Origin: Kaistia sp. 32K
GTDB taxonomy: Bacteria; Pseudomonadota; Alphaproteobacteria; Rhizobiales; Kaistiaceae
Direction of reading: 5' to 3'
Assembly: GCF_016629525.1 (NCBI RefSeq)
Contig: NZ_AP024269.1
Location: forward strand, 434,001-498,000
DNA: 64,000 nt
A program made the translations under genes and the position numbers. Shown one piece after another: positions 17,853 to 26,649 of the stretch; the first letter of the stretch is position 1; each line of letters starts with the position of its first letter. The notes beneath the pieces are model-generated. The model was not told the origin of the DNA and made no database searches. It worked only from the letters and a program-made list of their open reading frames with translations.

Positions 17853-18515
17853 TCAGGTCAGCACACTCGCCCCGAGGTTGATGGCGAGCGCCAGCAGCGT
17901 CGTGTTGAAGATGAACGACGCGATCGAATGGAACATCATGACCATGCGGAAATCCGTGGTCCGGACGTTGACGTCCGAGGTCTGGAAGGTCGCGCCGAGG
18001 CAGAAGGAAAAATAGAAGAAATCCCAGATCGACGGCTCCGGCGTATCCGGGAAGACGAGGCCGCCGACATCGTCCTCCTTGCCGTCTGCGTTGCTGTCGG
18101 TGCCGGCCGGCGCGTAGTAGAGGCGGGCATAGTGGAACGCGAACAGCGTGTTGAAGACGGCCCAGCCGAGCGGAATGCTGATGATAGCCGTGGCGAGATG
18201 GGGCGCCGTCGTGTCGGCGCCGTTCAGGATCGAGAAGATCGAATAGAACGAGAAGGCGATGGCGCCGACCGTCAGGCACATGATCAGGACGATGCCTTCG
18301 TCCTCGCTCCGCGCCCTGAGCCGCAGCTTGTCGAGATTGGCCCTCGCCGCGAGCCGCAGCTGGAAGAACAGATAGACGATGAAGAACACGTCGCCGGCGG
18401 CGATCATCGCGAATTCCGGCCGCACCAGGCGAATGACGAAATAGGCGACGATGGCGACGAGGACCGACTGATAGAAATGGGTGTGCTGCTGCCAGTGGCG
18501 TTGGACGAAGGAAAT
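17853..18515 (-). CDS. DUF1345 family membrane protein, probable ATT start
   Basis: A multi-span inner-membrane protein of the DUF1345 family (about 215-220 residues). Recognisable parts are RPEFAMIAAGDVFFIVYLFFQL, the conserved central region SFYSIF..., HYARLYYAP and IWDFFYFSFCLGATFQTSDV, and a final span. The first available GTG (18425) would delete the first membrane span, yet in-frame codons upstream continue as typical family sequence (QRHWQQHTHFYQSVLVAIVA). No ATG, GTG or TTG lies in that upstream part before the pbpC stop at 18537. An ATT at 18513-18515 sits 7 bases after AGGCGGAG, a well-placed ribosome binding site, so I place the start there. It follows pbpC closely and may share its transcript. 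Confidence 0.75.
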   Translation of the reverse strand: MSFVQRHWQQHTHFYQSVLVAIVAYFVIRLVRPEFAMIAAGDVFFIVYLFFQLRLAARANLDKLRLRARSEDEGIVLIMCLTVGAIAFSFYSIFSILNGADTTAPHLATAIISIPLGWAVFNTLFAFHYARLYYAPAGTDSNADGKEDDVGGLVFPDTPEPSIWDFFYFSFCLGATFQTSDVNVRTTDFRMVMMFHSIASFIFNTTLLALAINLGASVLT

Positions 18516-18536
18516 CGGACTGCTCCGCCTTGCGGG

Positions 18537-20813
18537 TTACTCGACGAACACGGTCACGCGATCCGACCGTCCGGCCGAATCTACCACCGATAGCGTAACA
18601 AATCCGGGTCCGTCCGGCGCCCAGCTTTCCGCGCGGGAGAACGGGGTGCGGGCGATCGGCACGCCGTTGGCGAACCAGGTGAAGGGCGGCTGGCCGTTGC
18701 GGATCTTGATCATCAGCGGCATCGGATCGCCGGCTCGGATGCCGAGATCGACCTGCACGCCATCCGGCGGGAACGCGATCTGCGGCGTGTCCGGCGCCTT
18801 GTTGGCGAGGATGTCGCTGCCGCGAAAGCGCTTCAGCGGCGCCGGCAGGTCGCCATTCGCCGCGATCAGCGCGCCGCGCGGGGCGGGGGCGAGCGGAACG
18901 CGGTCGCCGCCCATCTTGTCGAACGCCTCGAACAGGATCGGCGCCGCGGTGCCGATGCCGGAAAGGCCGGAGACCGGCGCGCCATCGGCCCGGCCGGCCC
19001 AGACGCCGATCACCGTGCGGCCGTCGAAGCCAATCGACCAGGCGTCGCGATAGCCGTAGGAGGTGCCGGTCTTGTAGGCGATGCGGCCGCGCGCGCCGAT
19101 GGTCGGCGGCGGCACGTCGGCGAGGATGTTCCCGACATACCAGGCGGCGAGCGGCTCCAGCACCGGCGCGGGCTCCGCCGCCGGCGTGCGCGGCGCGGGC
19201 TCGGTATGCAGCGTCACCGGCCGGCCGCCGCGCGCGATCGCGCCATAGAGCGAGACGAGGTCGCGGAGCGACAGGCCGACGCCGCCGAGGCCGACCGCGA
19301 GGCCGGCGGCCGACATGTCCGGCAGGCGCGGGCTCGCCGCCGCGCGCTTCATCCGCGCGATCAGCCGCGCCGGCCCGACCGCGTCGAGCACCTGTACAGC
19401 CGGCACGTTGAGCGATTGCGTCAGCGCGTCGTGGATGGTCACGGTGCCGCGATAAAACCCGTCGAAATTGACCGGCGCATAGCCGGCGAAGGCCGAGGGC
19501 TTGTCTTCGATCAGGCTCTGCGGATGGGCGAGGCCCTGCTCGAAGGCGAGGCCGTAGATCAGCGGCTTCAGCGTCGAGCCGGGCGAGCGAATCGCCTCGG
19601 TCATGTCGACGAAGCCGTTCCTCGCATCGTCCATGAAGCTGGCGGAGCCGACCGAGGCGAGGATGTCGCCGCTGACATGGTCGGCGACGAGAATGGCGAC
19701 CGAGGCCTTCGGGCCGGCCTTGGCGGCGCGGGCGCTTGCCAGCGCCTCGAGCTTCGCCTGCAGACGGCCGTCGACGGTCAGGCGGATGACGGGCTCGGTC
19801 GGATGACGCCTGCGCGCCTGATCGCCAAGATGGGCGGCCAGCATCGGGAAGGGTTTTCGCGCCGAAGGCACGCGCTCGGTCTTGGCGGCAGCGGCCGTCT
19901 CCTCGTCGAGCACGCCGGCCGTTACCAGCCGGTCGAGCACGCGGTCGCGCGCCGCCTTGGCGGCCTTCGGGTCGCGGTCGGGCCGCCGCGCCTCGGGCGA
20001 TTGCGGCAGGGCGACGAGAAGCGCGGCCTCGGCGATGGTCAGCCGGCGCGGTTCCTTGCCGAAATAGGCGAGGGTGGCGGCGCGGATGCCCTCCAGATTG
20101 CCGCCATAGGGCGCGAGCGTCAGGTAGAGCGACAGGATCTGGTTCTTGTCGAGCCTGTCCTCCAGCGCTCGCGCGTGCACGATCTGCTTGAGCTTGCTCT
20201 CGGCCTGCCGGGTCGAGCCGCCCTGGACGAGGCGCGCCACCTGCATGGTCAGCGTCGAGCCGCCGGAGACGACATGGCCGTTGCGAACGATCTGGGCGGC
20301 GGCGCGGGCGAATGCTCGCCAGTCGACGCCGTGATGCTCGTTGAAGCGCCGGTCCTCGTAGCCTTTCAGCATGGTGATGAACATCGGGTCGACGTCGGCG
20401 AGCCCGACCGGCAGCCGCCAGCGCCCCTCGGCGATGGTGTAGGGCCGCAGCAGCGCGTCGCCGCGATCGACGACGATCTGCGAGGTTGGGACCTTGGCCG
20501 GATCCGGGACGGGAGGCAGGCTCTTCTCGATCTGGCTGACCGCACCGGAGAGCCCGGCATAGGAGAAGAAGCCGGTGAGCCCGAGCGCGACCGCCGCGAT
20601 GGCAAGGCGCCGCGGCCATTTTTTCCCTTCACCTCTCCCAGAGGGAGAGAGCCTGTCCCGGACTTGATCCGGGATCGACGGCGAAGCCGGCGGGTGAGGG
20701 GTTGCGCCCTCACCGGATAGGTCTGAACCCCTCACCCGGCCCTCCGGGCCGACCTCTCCCTCTGAGAGAGGTGAAGGCTTCTGTCCTGCGCCAGCCTCAC
20801 GTTCAGCGCTCAT
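18537..20813 (-). CDS. pbpC: Penicillin-binding protein 1C (bifunctional peptidoglycan synthase)
   Basis: A 758-residue class A-like penicillin-binding protein. After a short cytosolic part and one membrane span (RRLAIAAVALGLTGFFSYAGL), the glycosyltransferase domain shows YEDRRFNEHHGVDW and GGSTLTMQVARL. The transpeptidase domain has SPGSTLKPLIYG (catalytic Ser in SxxK), SLN, and KTGTSYGYRDAW. The C-terminal ~90 residues form the PBP1C-specific BiPBP_C domain. Residues about 14-62 are not protein-family sequence: they are a translated palindromic repeat (family A) read through in frame. The start at 20813 is preceded by GAGAGG. It is followed by DUF1345 and preceded by an alpha-2-macroglobulin gene, the classical pbpC-yfhM pairing. 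Confidence 0.92.
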   Translation of the reverse strand: MSAEREAGAGQKPSPLSEGEVGPEGRVRGSDLSGEGATPHPPASPSIPDQVRDRLSPSGRGEGKKWPRRLAIAAVALGLTGFFSYAGLSGAVSQIEKSLPPVPDPAKVPTSQIVVDRGDALLRPYTIAEGRWRLPVGLADVDPMFITMLKGYEDRRFNEHHGVDWRAFARAAAQIVRNGHVVSGGSTLTMQVARLVQGGSTRQAESKLKQIVHARALEDRLDKNQILSLYLTLAPYGGNLEGIRAATLAYFGKEPRRLTIAEAALLVALPQSPEARRPDRDPKAAKAARDRVLDRLVTAGVLDEETAAAAKTERVPSARKPFPMLAAHLGDQARRRHPTEPVIRLTVDGRLQAKLEALASARAAKAGPKASVAILVADHVSGDILASVGSASFMDDARNGFVDMTEAIRSPGSTLKPLIYGLAFEQGLAHPQSLIEDKPSAFAGYAPVNFDGFYRGTVTIHDALTQSLNVPAVQVLDAVGPARLIARMKRAAASPRLPDMSAAGLAVGLGGVGLSLRDLVSLYGAIARGGRPVTLHTEPAPRTPAAEPAPVLEPLAAWYVGNILADVPPPTIGARGRIAYKTGTSYGYRDAWSIGFDGRTVIGVWAGRADGAPVSGLSGIGTAAPILFEAFDKMGGDRVPLAPAPRGALIAANGDLPAPLKRFRGSDILANKAPDTPQIAFPPDGVQVDLGIRAGDPMPLMIKIRNGQPPFTWFANGVPIARTPFSRAESWAPDGPGFVTLSVVDSAGRSDRVTVFVE
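20630..20773. repeat. Palindromic repeat, family A, inside the 5' end of pbpC
   Basis: CACCTCTCCCAGAGGGAGAG... (20630) to ...CTCTGAGAGAGGTG (20773) is a copy of the element seen at 17634 and 31042. Here it carries an extra small palindrome (TCCCGGACTTGATCCGGGA). It adds 48 codons to pbpC without a stop or frame change. In the protein it reads PSPLSEGEVGPEGRVRG and similar low-complexity text before the membrane span. Confidence 0.85.
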
Positions 20814-20854
20814 GGCGATCGCCTCTCGTGGCTCCGCCCGAAATCCACGCTCCC

Positions 20855-20935
20855 CGTCATCCCTGCGAAAGCAGGGATCCATGCAGCCCGAGGCCTCGGC
20901 TGAATGGATCCCGGGTCTTTGCCCGGGATGACGGC
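20855..20935. repeat. Palindromic intergenic repeat, family B
   Basis: CCGTCATCCCTGCGAAAGCAGGGATCC (20855-20881) and ATCCCGGGTCTTTGCCCGGGATGACGG (to 20935) are two hairpins in mirror arrangement, beginning with CCGTCATCC and ending with GATGACGG. It fills the gap between the alpha-2-macroglobulin stop and the pbpC start. Confidence 0.75.
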
Positions 20936-20960
20936 GAGCTTGGTCCTGCGCATCGCGCCC

Positions 20961-23900
20961 TCACTTCGTCGTCGTCGGTCCGACGATCTCGACCGAGCCG
21001 GTGTCGGTATGGGCCTGGCGATCGGGGTCGTACATGTCCTCGACCGTCGCCGCCGGATGCACGAACTTGCCCGGCGAGACGGCGCGGACGCCATAGGCGA
21101 CCGTGAACTCCAGCGGATCGCCGGACGAGCGGGTCAGCGCCGCCACGAAGCGGTCGGTCCGCGCCTCGGTATGCGCCAGCTCGGTCGTGCCCTGCAGCCA
21201 CTCATACGAAGACGTGTCGCCCGAGCGCGAGAGGTTGGGGTTCTCGATCTCGAAGCCGGCCGGCAGCGGATCGACCACCATCAGCCGTCCGAACCGGGCC
21301 TGGTCGGCCGTCACCTTCAGCACCACCACCAGCCGGTCGTTCTGCGCGACCGTCGACGGGTCCGCCTCGCTGCCGTCCGTGTTGAAATAGCTGCGGGTGA
21401 TGGCGAAGCCCTCGCCGCCGGCCGGCTCCGGGCTGGCCGGGATGCCGGTCAGCGTCAGCGCCGCGTCGAGCGGAATGTCGCTGGTGTTGGCGACGACGAG
21501 CGGCCGGTTGTCGACGTCCGAGCCGAGGAGCTTGCGGTAGAGCGGCACCTCGCCCTTGTTGCCGTCGATCTCGATCGAGGCCTGCTTCAGGTCCGACATC
21601 ATCGCGGCGGCGGCCATCAGCATCCAGCCCTGTTCCTGGGTGGAGAGATAACGGCGGTTGTCGCGCGTTGTCGCGACGTCGTCGATCAGCTTCTTGACGT
21701 TGGCGCCCTTGTCGCCGCTCTCGGCGACAAGGGTGAGCACCGCAGCCTGGTCGCGCAGGCCCGAGCCATAGTCCTCGCGGCCGGCGAGCTCGCGGCCCGT
21801 CGCGCGACGGAGATTGTCGATGGCGACGCCGAGCACGGAGCCCGAGCGCGCCTTGTCGCCATAAAGCGCCAGCGCCGCGCCGATCTGCGCCTGCGCCAGC
21901 GGGGTCGCGAAGTTGTTCAGCTTCGTCTCCGCGTAGTAGCGCAGATCGCCGATCGCCGCCTTGCCGTTGCGGGCGAGGACGTAGAGCGAATAGGCGATCG
22001 CCTCGCCGCCCCGATCGAAGTCGGAGGCGTAGCCGACCTTGTTCGCGAGGTTGTCGAGCGCGTTGTTGAACGCGACCTCCGGAACGAGATAGCCGCCCGC
22101 CTTGGCGCGGGTCAGGAAGTCGGTGACATAGGCGTCGAGCCAGAGGTCGTCATAGCCCGGTCCCCAGAGGCCGAACGAGCCGGCCGAGGACTGGTTGTCG
22201 AGCACCTTGCCGATCGAGGCCTGGATGCGCTCGCGCAGTTCGCTGTCCTGCGCGATGCCGATCGTCGCCGCCACCTGGTTCAGATAGAGCAGCGGCATGG
22301 CCTTCGAGGTGATCTGCTCGGTGCAGCCATAGGGGTAGCGGTCGAGCGAGGCGAGGATCGCCGCGACGTCGAGCTTGGCCGTGCCGCCGACGGCGAGCGT
22401 GGCGCTCGTCGTGCCCGGCACGAACTCGGAGAAGGCGTAGCGGTCGACGCTCAGCGTGTTGCCGGGCGCCATCGAGATCAGCGAGCGGCGCGAGACCGGC
22501 TGGCCAGCCGGCCGGATGCCCAGGCTGTAGGTCCGGTCGAAGGTCTGGCCGTTTTCCGGGCTCGCCAGGCTGACGGTGATCTCGTGGTCGCCAATGTCGA
22601 CGGCCTTGATCGGCAGCGCGATCGTCGCGCGGCCGGCCTTCTCCAGCCGGATCTGCTTGTCCGCGTCGCCGGGATCCATGGCGACGCCGGGCGCGTCGAC
22701 GGCGAGCCGGTAGTCGCCGGCCGGCCCTTCGACATTGTTGACCTCGACCAGGATGCGGCTTTGGTCGTCCGGCGTCATGAAGCGGGGCAGGCTCGCCATC
22801 ACCACGACGGGATCGCGGACGATGATGTCCTGCTCGGCATGGCCGATGCCTTCCTTCGACCAGGCCATCGCCATGACGCGGACGGTTCCGTTGAAGTCGG
22901 GCAGGTCGAAGGTGATCGTCGCCTTGCCGTTCTCGTCGACCTTCACCACGCCGGAATAATAGGCGATCAGCTTCTCGGTCGGCGGCGGCGACTTCAGCCC
23001 CGCCGCGCCGCCGTCGCCGCCGGAGCGGAGACGGCCGGGAACGCCCTGCATGCGGTCGATCAAGAGGCCATAGAGGTCGCGGATCTCCATGCCGAGCCGG
23101 CGCTGGCTGAAATACCAGCCGTCCGGATCGGGCGTCTTGAACTGGGTCAGGTTGAGGATGCCGACATCGACGGCCGCGACCGTGACATAGGCGTCCTCGC
23201 CTGCCTTCAGATTGGCGAGCGTGACGGGGATGGTCAGCGGCCCGCGCGGCCGGATCTGGTCCTCGGCGCCCAACTGGACGTCGATGCGGCGGTCGGCCGG
23301 ATCGACGGGCACCCAGGCGAGGCCAAGCGCGCGCGACGGCATCCGCTTCGCCTGCACGTCCATCGGCCGGAACAGGGTGGCGGTGACATAGGCGCCCGGT
23401 CCCCATTTCGTCGTCACGTCGAGGTCGACCGTGGTGCCGCCCTCGGGCACATCGACCGTCTTCATGTCGATGACGCGGTCGTCGATGACCATGATCTGGG
23501 CGATGCCGGGGAAGCGCGGATCGAGGCGCAGCTTGGCGGTCTCGCCGGGCTTGTAGTTCTTCTTGTCGAGCGAGACGGTCAACATGTCCGGTGTCTCGGA
23601 CGCAGCGCTCGCATCGACATACCAGCCGGCGTCGAAGGCGTAGCTGGACGAGGTCGGCGCCTCGCCGGCGAGCGCCACCGTCAGGCGGAAGCGGCCCCAG
23701 TCGACCTTGCTCTCGACCGTGGCGGGCTTGGAGGCGGAGAGGTCGACCGTGCCGTTGGCGACACGGGTCGCCGTGGTGATCGCCTCGTATTTCCAGGCGC
23801 CGTCGCGCCGATACCACTGGTAGTTCGTGTCGAGCTTCTCGATCGTCCAGGTCGCGCTTTTGGCGTCGATGCGCTTGCCGTCCGGGCCGATGGCGATCAG

Positions 23901-26477
23901 CTCGAACGAGGCGGCGCCGCCCTCCGGCACGCTGCCGTCAAAGCCCGGCTTGATGCCGATATGCGGCTTGGTGCCGTCGGCCGGCAGCGTCATCCGCCGC
24001 TCGACTGCGCGGCCGTTGGTGTCGGTGACGCGGACGATGATCTCGGCGTTGAACAGCTTGGTCGTCTCCGGCAGCGACGGCACGGTGGCGTCGAAGCTGG
24101 CGCGGCCTTCCTCGTCGGTGACGGCGCTGGCGCCGAGCGAATCCCGCACGCTCTCGACCGGATCGTCCGAGAGGCCGAAGGCGTAGCCCGGATAGTCCGC
24201 GCTAACGCTGGTCGGCGTGGCGATGATGTCGCCGTCGACGCCGAGGCCGATTGCGTTGGCGCCGTAGAGATATTTCGCGGTCAGCTCGATCGGGAAGGTG
24301 CCGCCCGAGGTGAGGCGCTCAGCGGTGGTCTTGAGCTCGAAGGCGACGCGTTCCGGCTCGAAATCGTCGACGAGCGCCGAGATCTCGGTCAGCGCCGAGC
24401 CATCGGGATCGGCATAGAGCTGGAAGCGCCAGGCGCCGCGCTGGGCGCCATCGGGGATGGCGACGTCGCGGCTGTAGCCGCCCTGGCCCTCGTCATCGAG
24501 CTTGGTGCGCAGGAACTCGACGCCGTCCGGGCGGTCGACGACGAGCGTCAGCGGCAGGCCGGAAACGGCCTTGGCCTGGCTGTCGCGCAAGAGCGCGGTC
24601 AGATGCACGGTCTCGCCGGGGCGGTAGATGCCGCGCTCGGAGGTGAAGAAGGTGTCGAGCGCGCCCGGCGCCGGGCGGCCGTCGACGCCGCGGTCGGTCA
24701 GGTCGAACGCGGTCTTCTTCATGTCGAGGAAGGCGTAGTCGCCGGCCTCGGTCTGCGCGACAAGAAGCTGGGGCGCCATGCCGCCCGTGCCGCGGGCCAG
24801 GCCGGGCTCGAAATGGACGTAGCCGTCGGCGTTGGTGGTCGCCTCGCCGAGGATCTCGTCATTGGTCGCGACCAGCTTCACCTTGACGCCGGCCAGCGCC
24901 TTGGCGGTGTTGAGCGAGCGGATGACGGCATGAACGCCGTCATTGCCCGAAAGCGCCGAGAGGCCGAGGTCGGAGACGATGAACCACTGGGTCGCCAGCG
25001 AGGAATCGTAGCCACCGTCGCTGGAGCCCTTGGTCGCCGCCTTGGCGGTGATGACATAGACGCCGGGCTCGATCGTCTTGACCGCGTCGCCGATCGGGAT
25101 CGCCGTGGTAATGCTCTCGTTCAGCTTCTTGTTCGCCACCTCGATCTGGCCCTTCCAGACCGAGATGCCCGACTGGCCGGCGATCTGGCTGGCGGAGTAG
25201 CTGTCGAGCTGGCGCAGGAAATTGCCGTCGCGCACGGCGATGGCGAGCGCGCGATCGCCGATCCGGTACACCTCGGCGTCGATCAGGTCGGTGTTGACGC
25301 TATCGATCGGGATCGAGGCGCCCTGGCCGGCCGGCAGCACATAGGCATTGCCGGCGAAGCCGACCCAGGGCGCGCGGTCGCGGATATAGCTCGAGACCTC
25401 GGCCATCTGCTGGAGCTTCTCGCCATCGGCCGACGGCAGGCCGGCGCGGAAGCGCATCGTGTAGCGCTGGCCGTGCTTCAGCCCGTCGATGCAGATCTGG
25501 TTGTCCTGCGGCTCGACCGCGAGGCCCTTGCCGCCCTCGACGACGACGAAGTCGGAGAGCGTCGGATCGGAGACGGGGAGGGGATCGGAGAAGACGACGC
25601 ACATGCGCGGCGAGGCGGCATCGGCGTCGACGGTGTTGGAGACGATGCGGAAGCCGCGCTCGGCGATGAGCTTGTCGAAAGCCGCGCGCAGCTGCGGATC
25701 CTGCTTGTATTCGAGGCTGAGGCGATAGGCCTTGATCGCCGCCTTCCACATCTCCCGCTTTTCCAGCGCCTGGCCGAGCAGGGCGCGTGCCTGCGCCTGT
25801 TCGCCGACGCCGTCGGCGCGCAGATAGGCGTTGATCGCGGCCGACGAGGCGGCGGTCATCGCCTGCTGACGCTGGCCGTAATCGTCGGGATTGCGCTGCA
25901 GCTGCGCGGCGGCGAAGGCACGCCAGAGCGCCGGGTCGTCCGGGGCGATGGCGAGCATGGCGCCGAGATCGCGCGCCAGCTCGGTGATGTTGCCGGTCTG
26001 GCGCGAGCGTTCGGCGCCGAGGCGGATCGTGTCGTAGCCGACGCCGTGCGAGGGATAGTCGCTGGCGAGCGCGCCGAGCTGGCGCTTCGCCTCGTCGAAG
26101 GGCGAGGGGCCGAGGAAGGCGAGTTCCTCGATGCGCTTCTCGGCGACGTTCTTGTCGATCGCCTTGGCGGTGACGACGCGGCCGGCATTGGCGCCGGGGG
26201 AGACCGCGAGCGCGCCGAAGTCGCTCTTCAGGAAGCACCACTTCGCCTTGGTGTTGTAGGTGAAGGCCTTGCAGTTTCCGTCGTCGGTGCAGGCCGTGGC
26301 GCAGGCCTTCTGGTCGACATCCTTCAGCGTCTGATAGTCGAAGCTCGGATAGTCGGCGTCGCGGCTGATGATCACCCGCCGGGGTCCGCTCTCCTGCGCG
26401 CTGGCTGGTGTCGCCAGGCCGCCGAGAGAGAGCGTCAGGCCGAGCACGAGCCCCAGAATCCCGCCAACACCGCGCAT
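20961..26477 (-). CDS. yfhM: Bacterial alpha-2-macroglobulin with PAN domain and thioester
   Basis: A very large exported protein (1838 residues). It has a signal peptide ending ATPASA, then a PAN/apple-like domain (about 35-90) with Cys pairs in QKACATACTDDGNCKAF and WCFLKSDFG. A helical repeat region follows, then macroglobulin beta-domains, a bait-type region and the thioester motif YPYGCTEQ near residue 1384, with the TED alpha-barrel and a final receptor-like beta domain. These periplasmic protease traps cross-link attacking proteases through the Cys-Gln thioester; the PBP1C partner downstream would repair the wall. It ends in a plain SPase-I type leader and has no lipobox, unlike the lipid-anchored E. 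coli protein. A TGTGA-N6-TCACA site lies 139 bases upstream. Confidence 0.93.
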   Translation of the reverse strand: MRGVGGILGLVLGLTLSLGGLATPASAQESGPRRVIISRDADYPSFDYQTLKDVDQKACATACTDDGNCKAFTYNTKAKWCFLKSDFGALAVSPGANAGRVVTAKAIDKNVAEKRIEELAFLGPSPFDEAKRQLGALASDYPSHGVGYDTIRLGAERSRQTGNITELARDLGAMLAIAPDDPALWRAFAAAQLQRNPDDYGQRQQAMTAASSAAINAYLRADGVGEQAQARALLGQALEKREMWKAAIKAYRLSLEYKQDPQLRAAFDKLIAERGFRIVSNTVDADAASPRMCVVFSDPLPVSDPTLSDFVVVEGGKGLAVEPQDNQICIDGLKHGQRYTMRFRAGLPSADGEKLQQMAEVSSYIRDRAPWVGFAGNAYVLPAGQGASIPIDSVNTDLIDAEVYRIGDRALAIAVRDGNFLRQLDSYSASQIAGQSGISVWKGQIEVANKKLNESITTAIPIGDAVKTIEPGVYVITAKAATKGSSDGGYDSSLATQWFIVSDLGLSALSGNDGVHAVIRSLNTAKALAGVKVKLVATNDEILGEATTNADGYVHFEPGLARGTGGMAPQLLVAQTEAGDYAFLDMKKTAFDLTDRGVDGRPAPGALDTFFTSERGIYRPGETVHLTALLRDSQAKAVSGLPLTLVVDRPDGVEFLRTKLDDEGQGGYSRDVAIPDGAQRGAWRFQLYADPDGSALTEISALVDDFEPERVAFELKTTAERLTSGGTFPIELTAKYLYGANAIGLGVDGDIIATPTSVSADYPGYAFGLSDDPVESVRDSLGASAVTDEEGRASFDATVPSLPETTKLFNAEIIVRVTDTNGRAVERRMTLPADGTKPHIGIKPGFDGSVPEGGAASFELIAIGPDGKRIDAKSATWTIEKLDTNYQWYRRDGAWKYEAITTATRVANGTVDLSASKPATVESKVDWGRFRLTVALAGEAPTSSSYAFDAGWYVDASAASETPDMLTVSLDKKNYKPGETAKLRLDPRFPGIAQIMVIDDRVIDMKTVDVPEGGTTVDLDVTTKWGPGAYVTATLFRPMDVQAKRMPSRALGLAWVPVDPADRRIDVQLGAEDQIRPRGPLTIPVTLANLKAGEDAYVTVAAVDVGILNLTQFKTPDPDGWYFSQRRLGMEIRDLYGLLIDRMQGVPGRLRSGGDGGAAGLKSPPPTEKLIAYYSGVVKVDENGKATITFDLPDFNGTVRVMAMAWSKEGIGHAEQDIIVRDPVVVMASLPRFMTPDDQSRILVEVNNVEGPAGDYRLAVDAPGVAMDPGDADKQIRLEKAGRATIALPIKAVDIGDHEITVSLASPENGQTFDRTYSLGIRPAGQPVSRRSLISMAPGNTLSVDRYAFSEFVPGTTSATLAVGGTAKLDVAAILASLDRYPYGCTEQITSKAMPLLYLNQVAATIGIAQDSELRERIQASIGKVLDNQSSAGSFGLWGPGYDDLWLDAYVTDFLTRAKAGGYLVPEVAFNNALDNLANKVGYASDFDRGGEAIAYSLYVLARNGKAAIGDLRYYAETKLNNFATPLAQAQIGAALALYGDKARSGSVLGVAIDNLRRATGRELAGREDYGSGLRDQAAVLTLVAESGDKGANVKKLIDDVATTRDNRRYLSTQEQGWMLMAAAAMMSDLKQASIEIDGNKGEVPLYRKLLGSDVDNRPLVVANTSDIPLDAALTLTGIPASPEPAGGEGFAITRSYFNTDGSEADPSTVAQNDRLVVVLKVTADQARFGRLMVVDPLPAGFEIENPNLSRSGDTSSYEWLQGTTELAHTEARTDRFVAALTRSSGDPLEFTVAYGVRAVSPGKFVHPAATVEDMYDPDRQAHTDTGSVEIVGPTTTK

Positions 26478-26615
26478 GATCGTCTCCGTTCGCCACCGTC
26501 TCGATTAGCGCGGCAGTCTACGGGGCGCGTCCCTCGCCGTAAAGCGGCGGCGGGTGCCGGTGGACAACGCTAAGTGGTTTGACATGAATGGAAATTAGCC
26601 GCGACAGCAACGCCT

Positions 26616-26631
26616 TGTGACGGCGATCACA
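26616..26631. promoter_or_regulatory. CRP/FNR-type palindrome TGTGA-N6-TCACA
   Basis: A perfect match to the TGTGA-N6-TCACA consensus, with N6 CGGCGA, in the gap between the response regulator end (26650) and the alpha-2-macroglobulin start (26477). It is placed to act on the latter gene. Chance occurrence of ten fixed bases is possible but uncommon in one short gap. Confidence 0.5.
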
Positions 26632-26649
26632 GAGTTGGGATCGCGCGAT

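Noticed and set aside
20904..26573. Open frame of 1889 codons on the plus strand, opposite the alpha-2-macroglobulin gene
   Set aside because: It mirrors the coding strand in high-GC DNA; the product is Arg/Ala/Gly/Asp-rich with no family features, while the minus strand has a signal peptide, thioester motif and clear domains.
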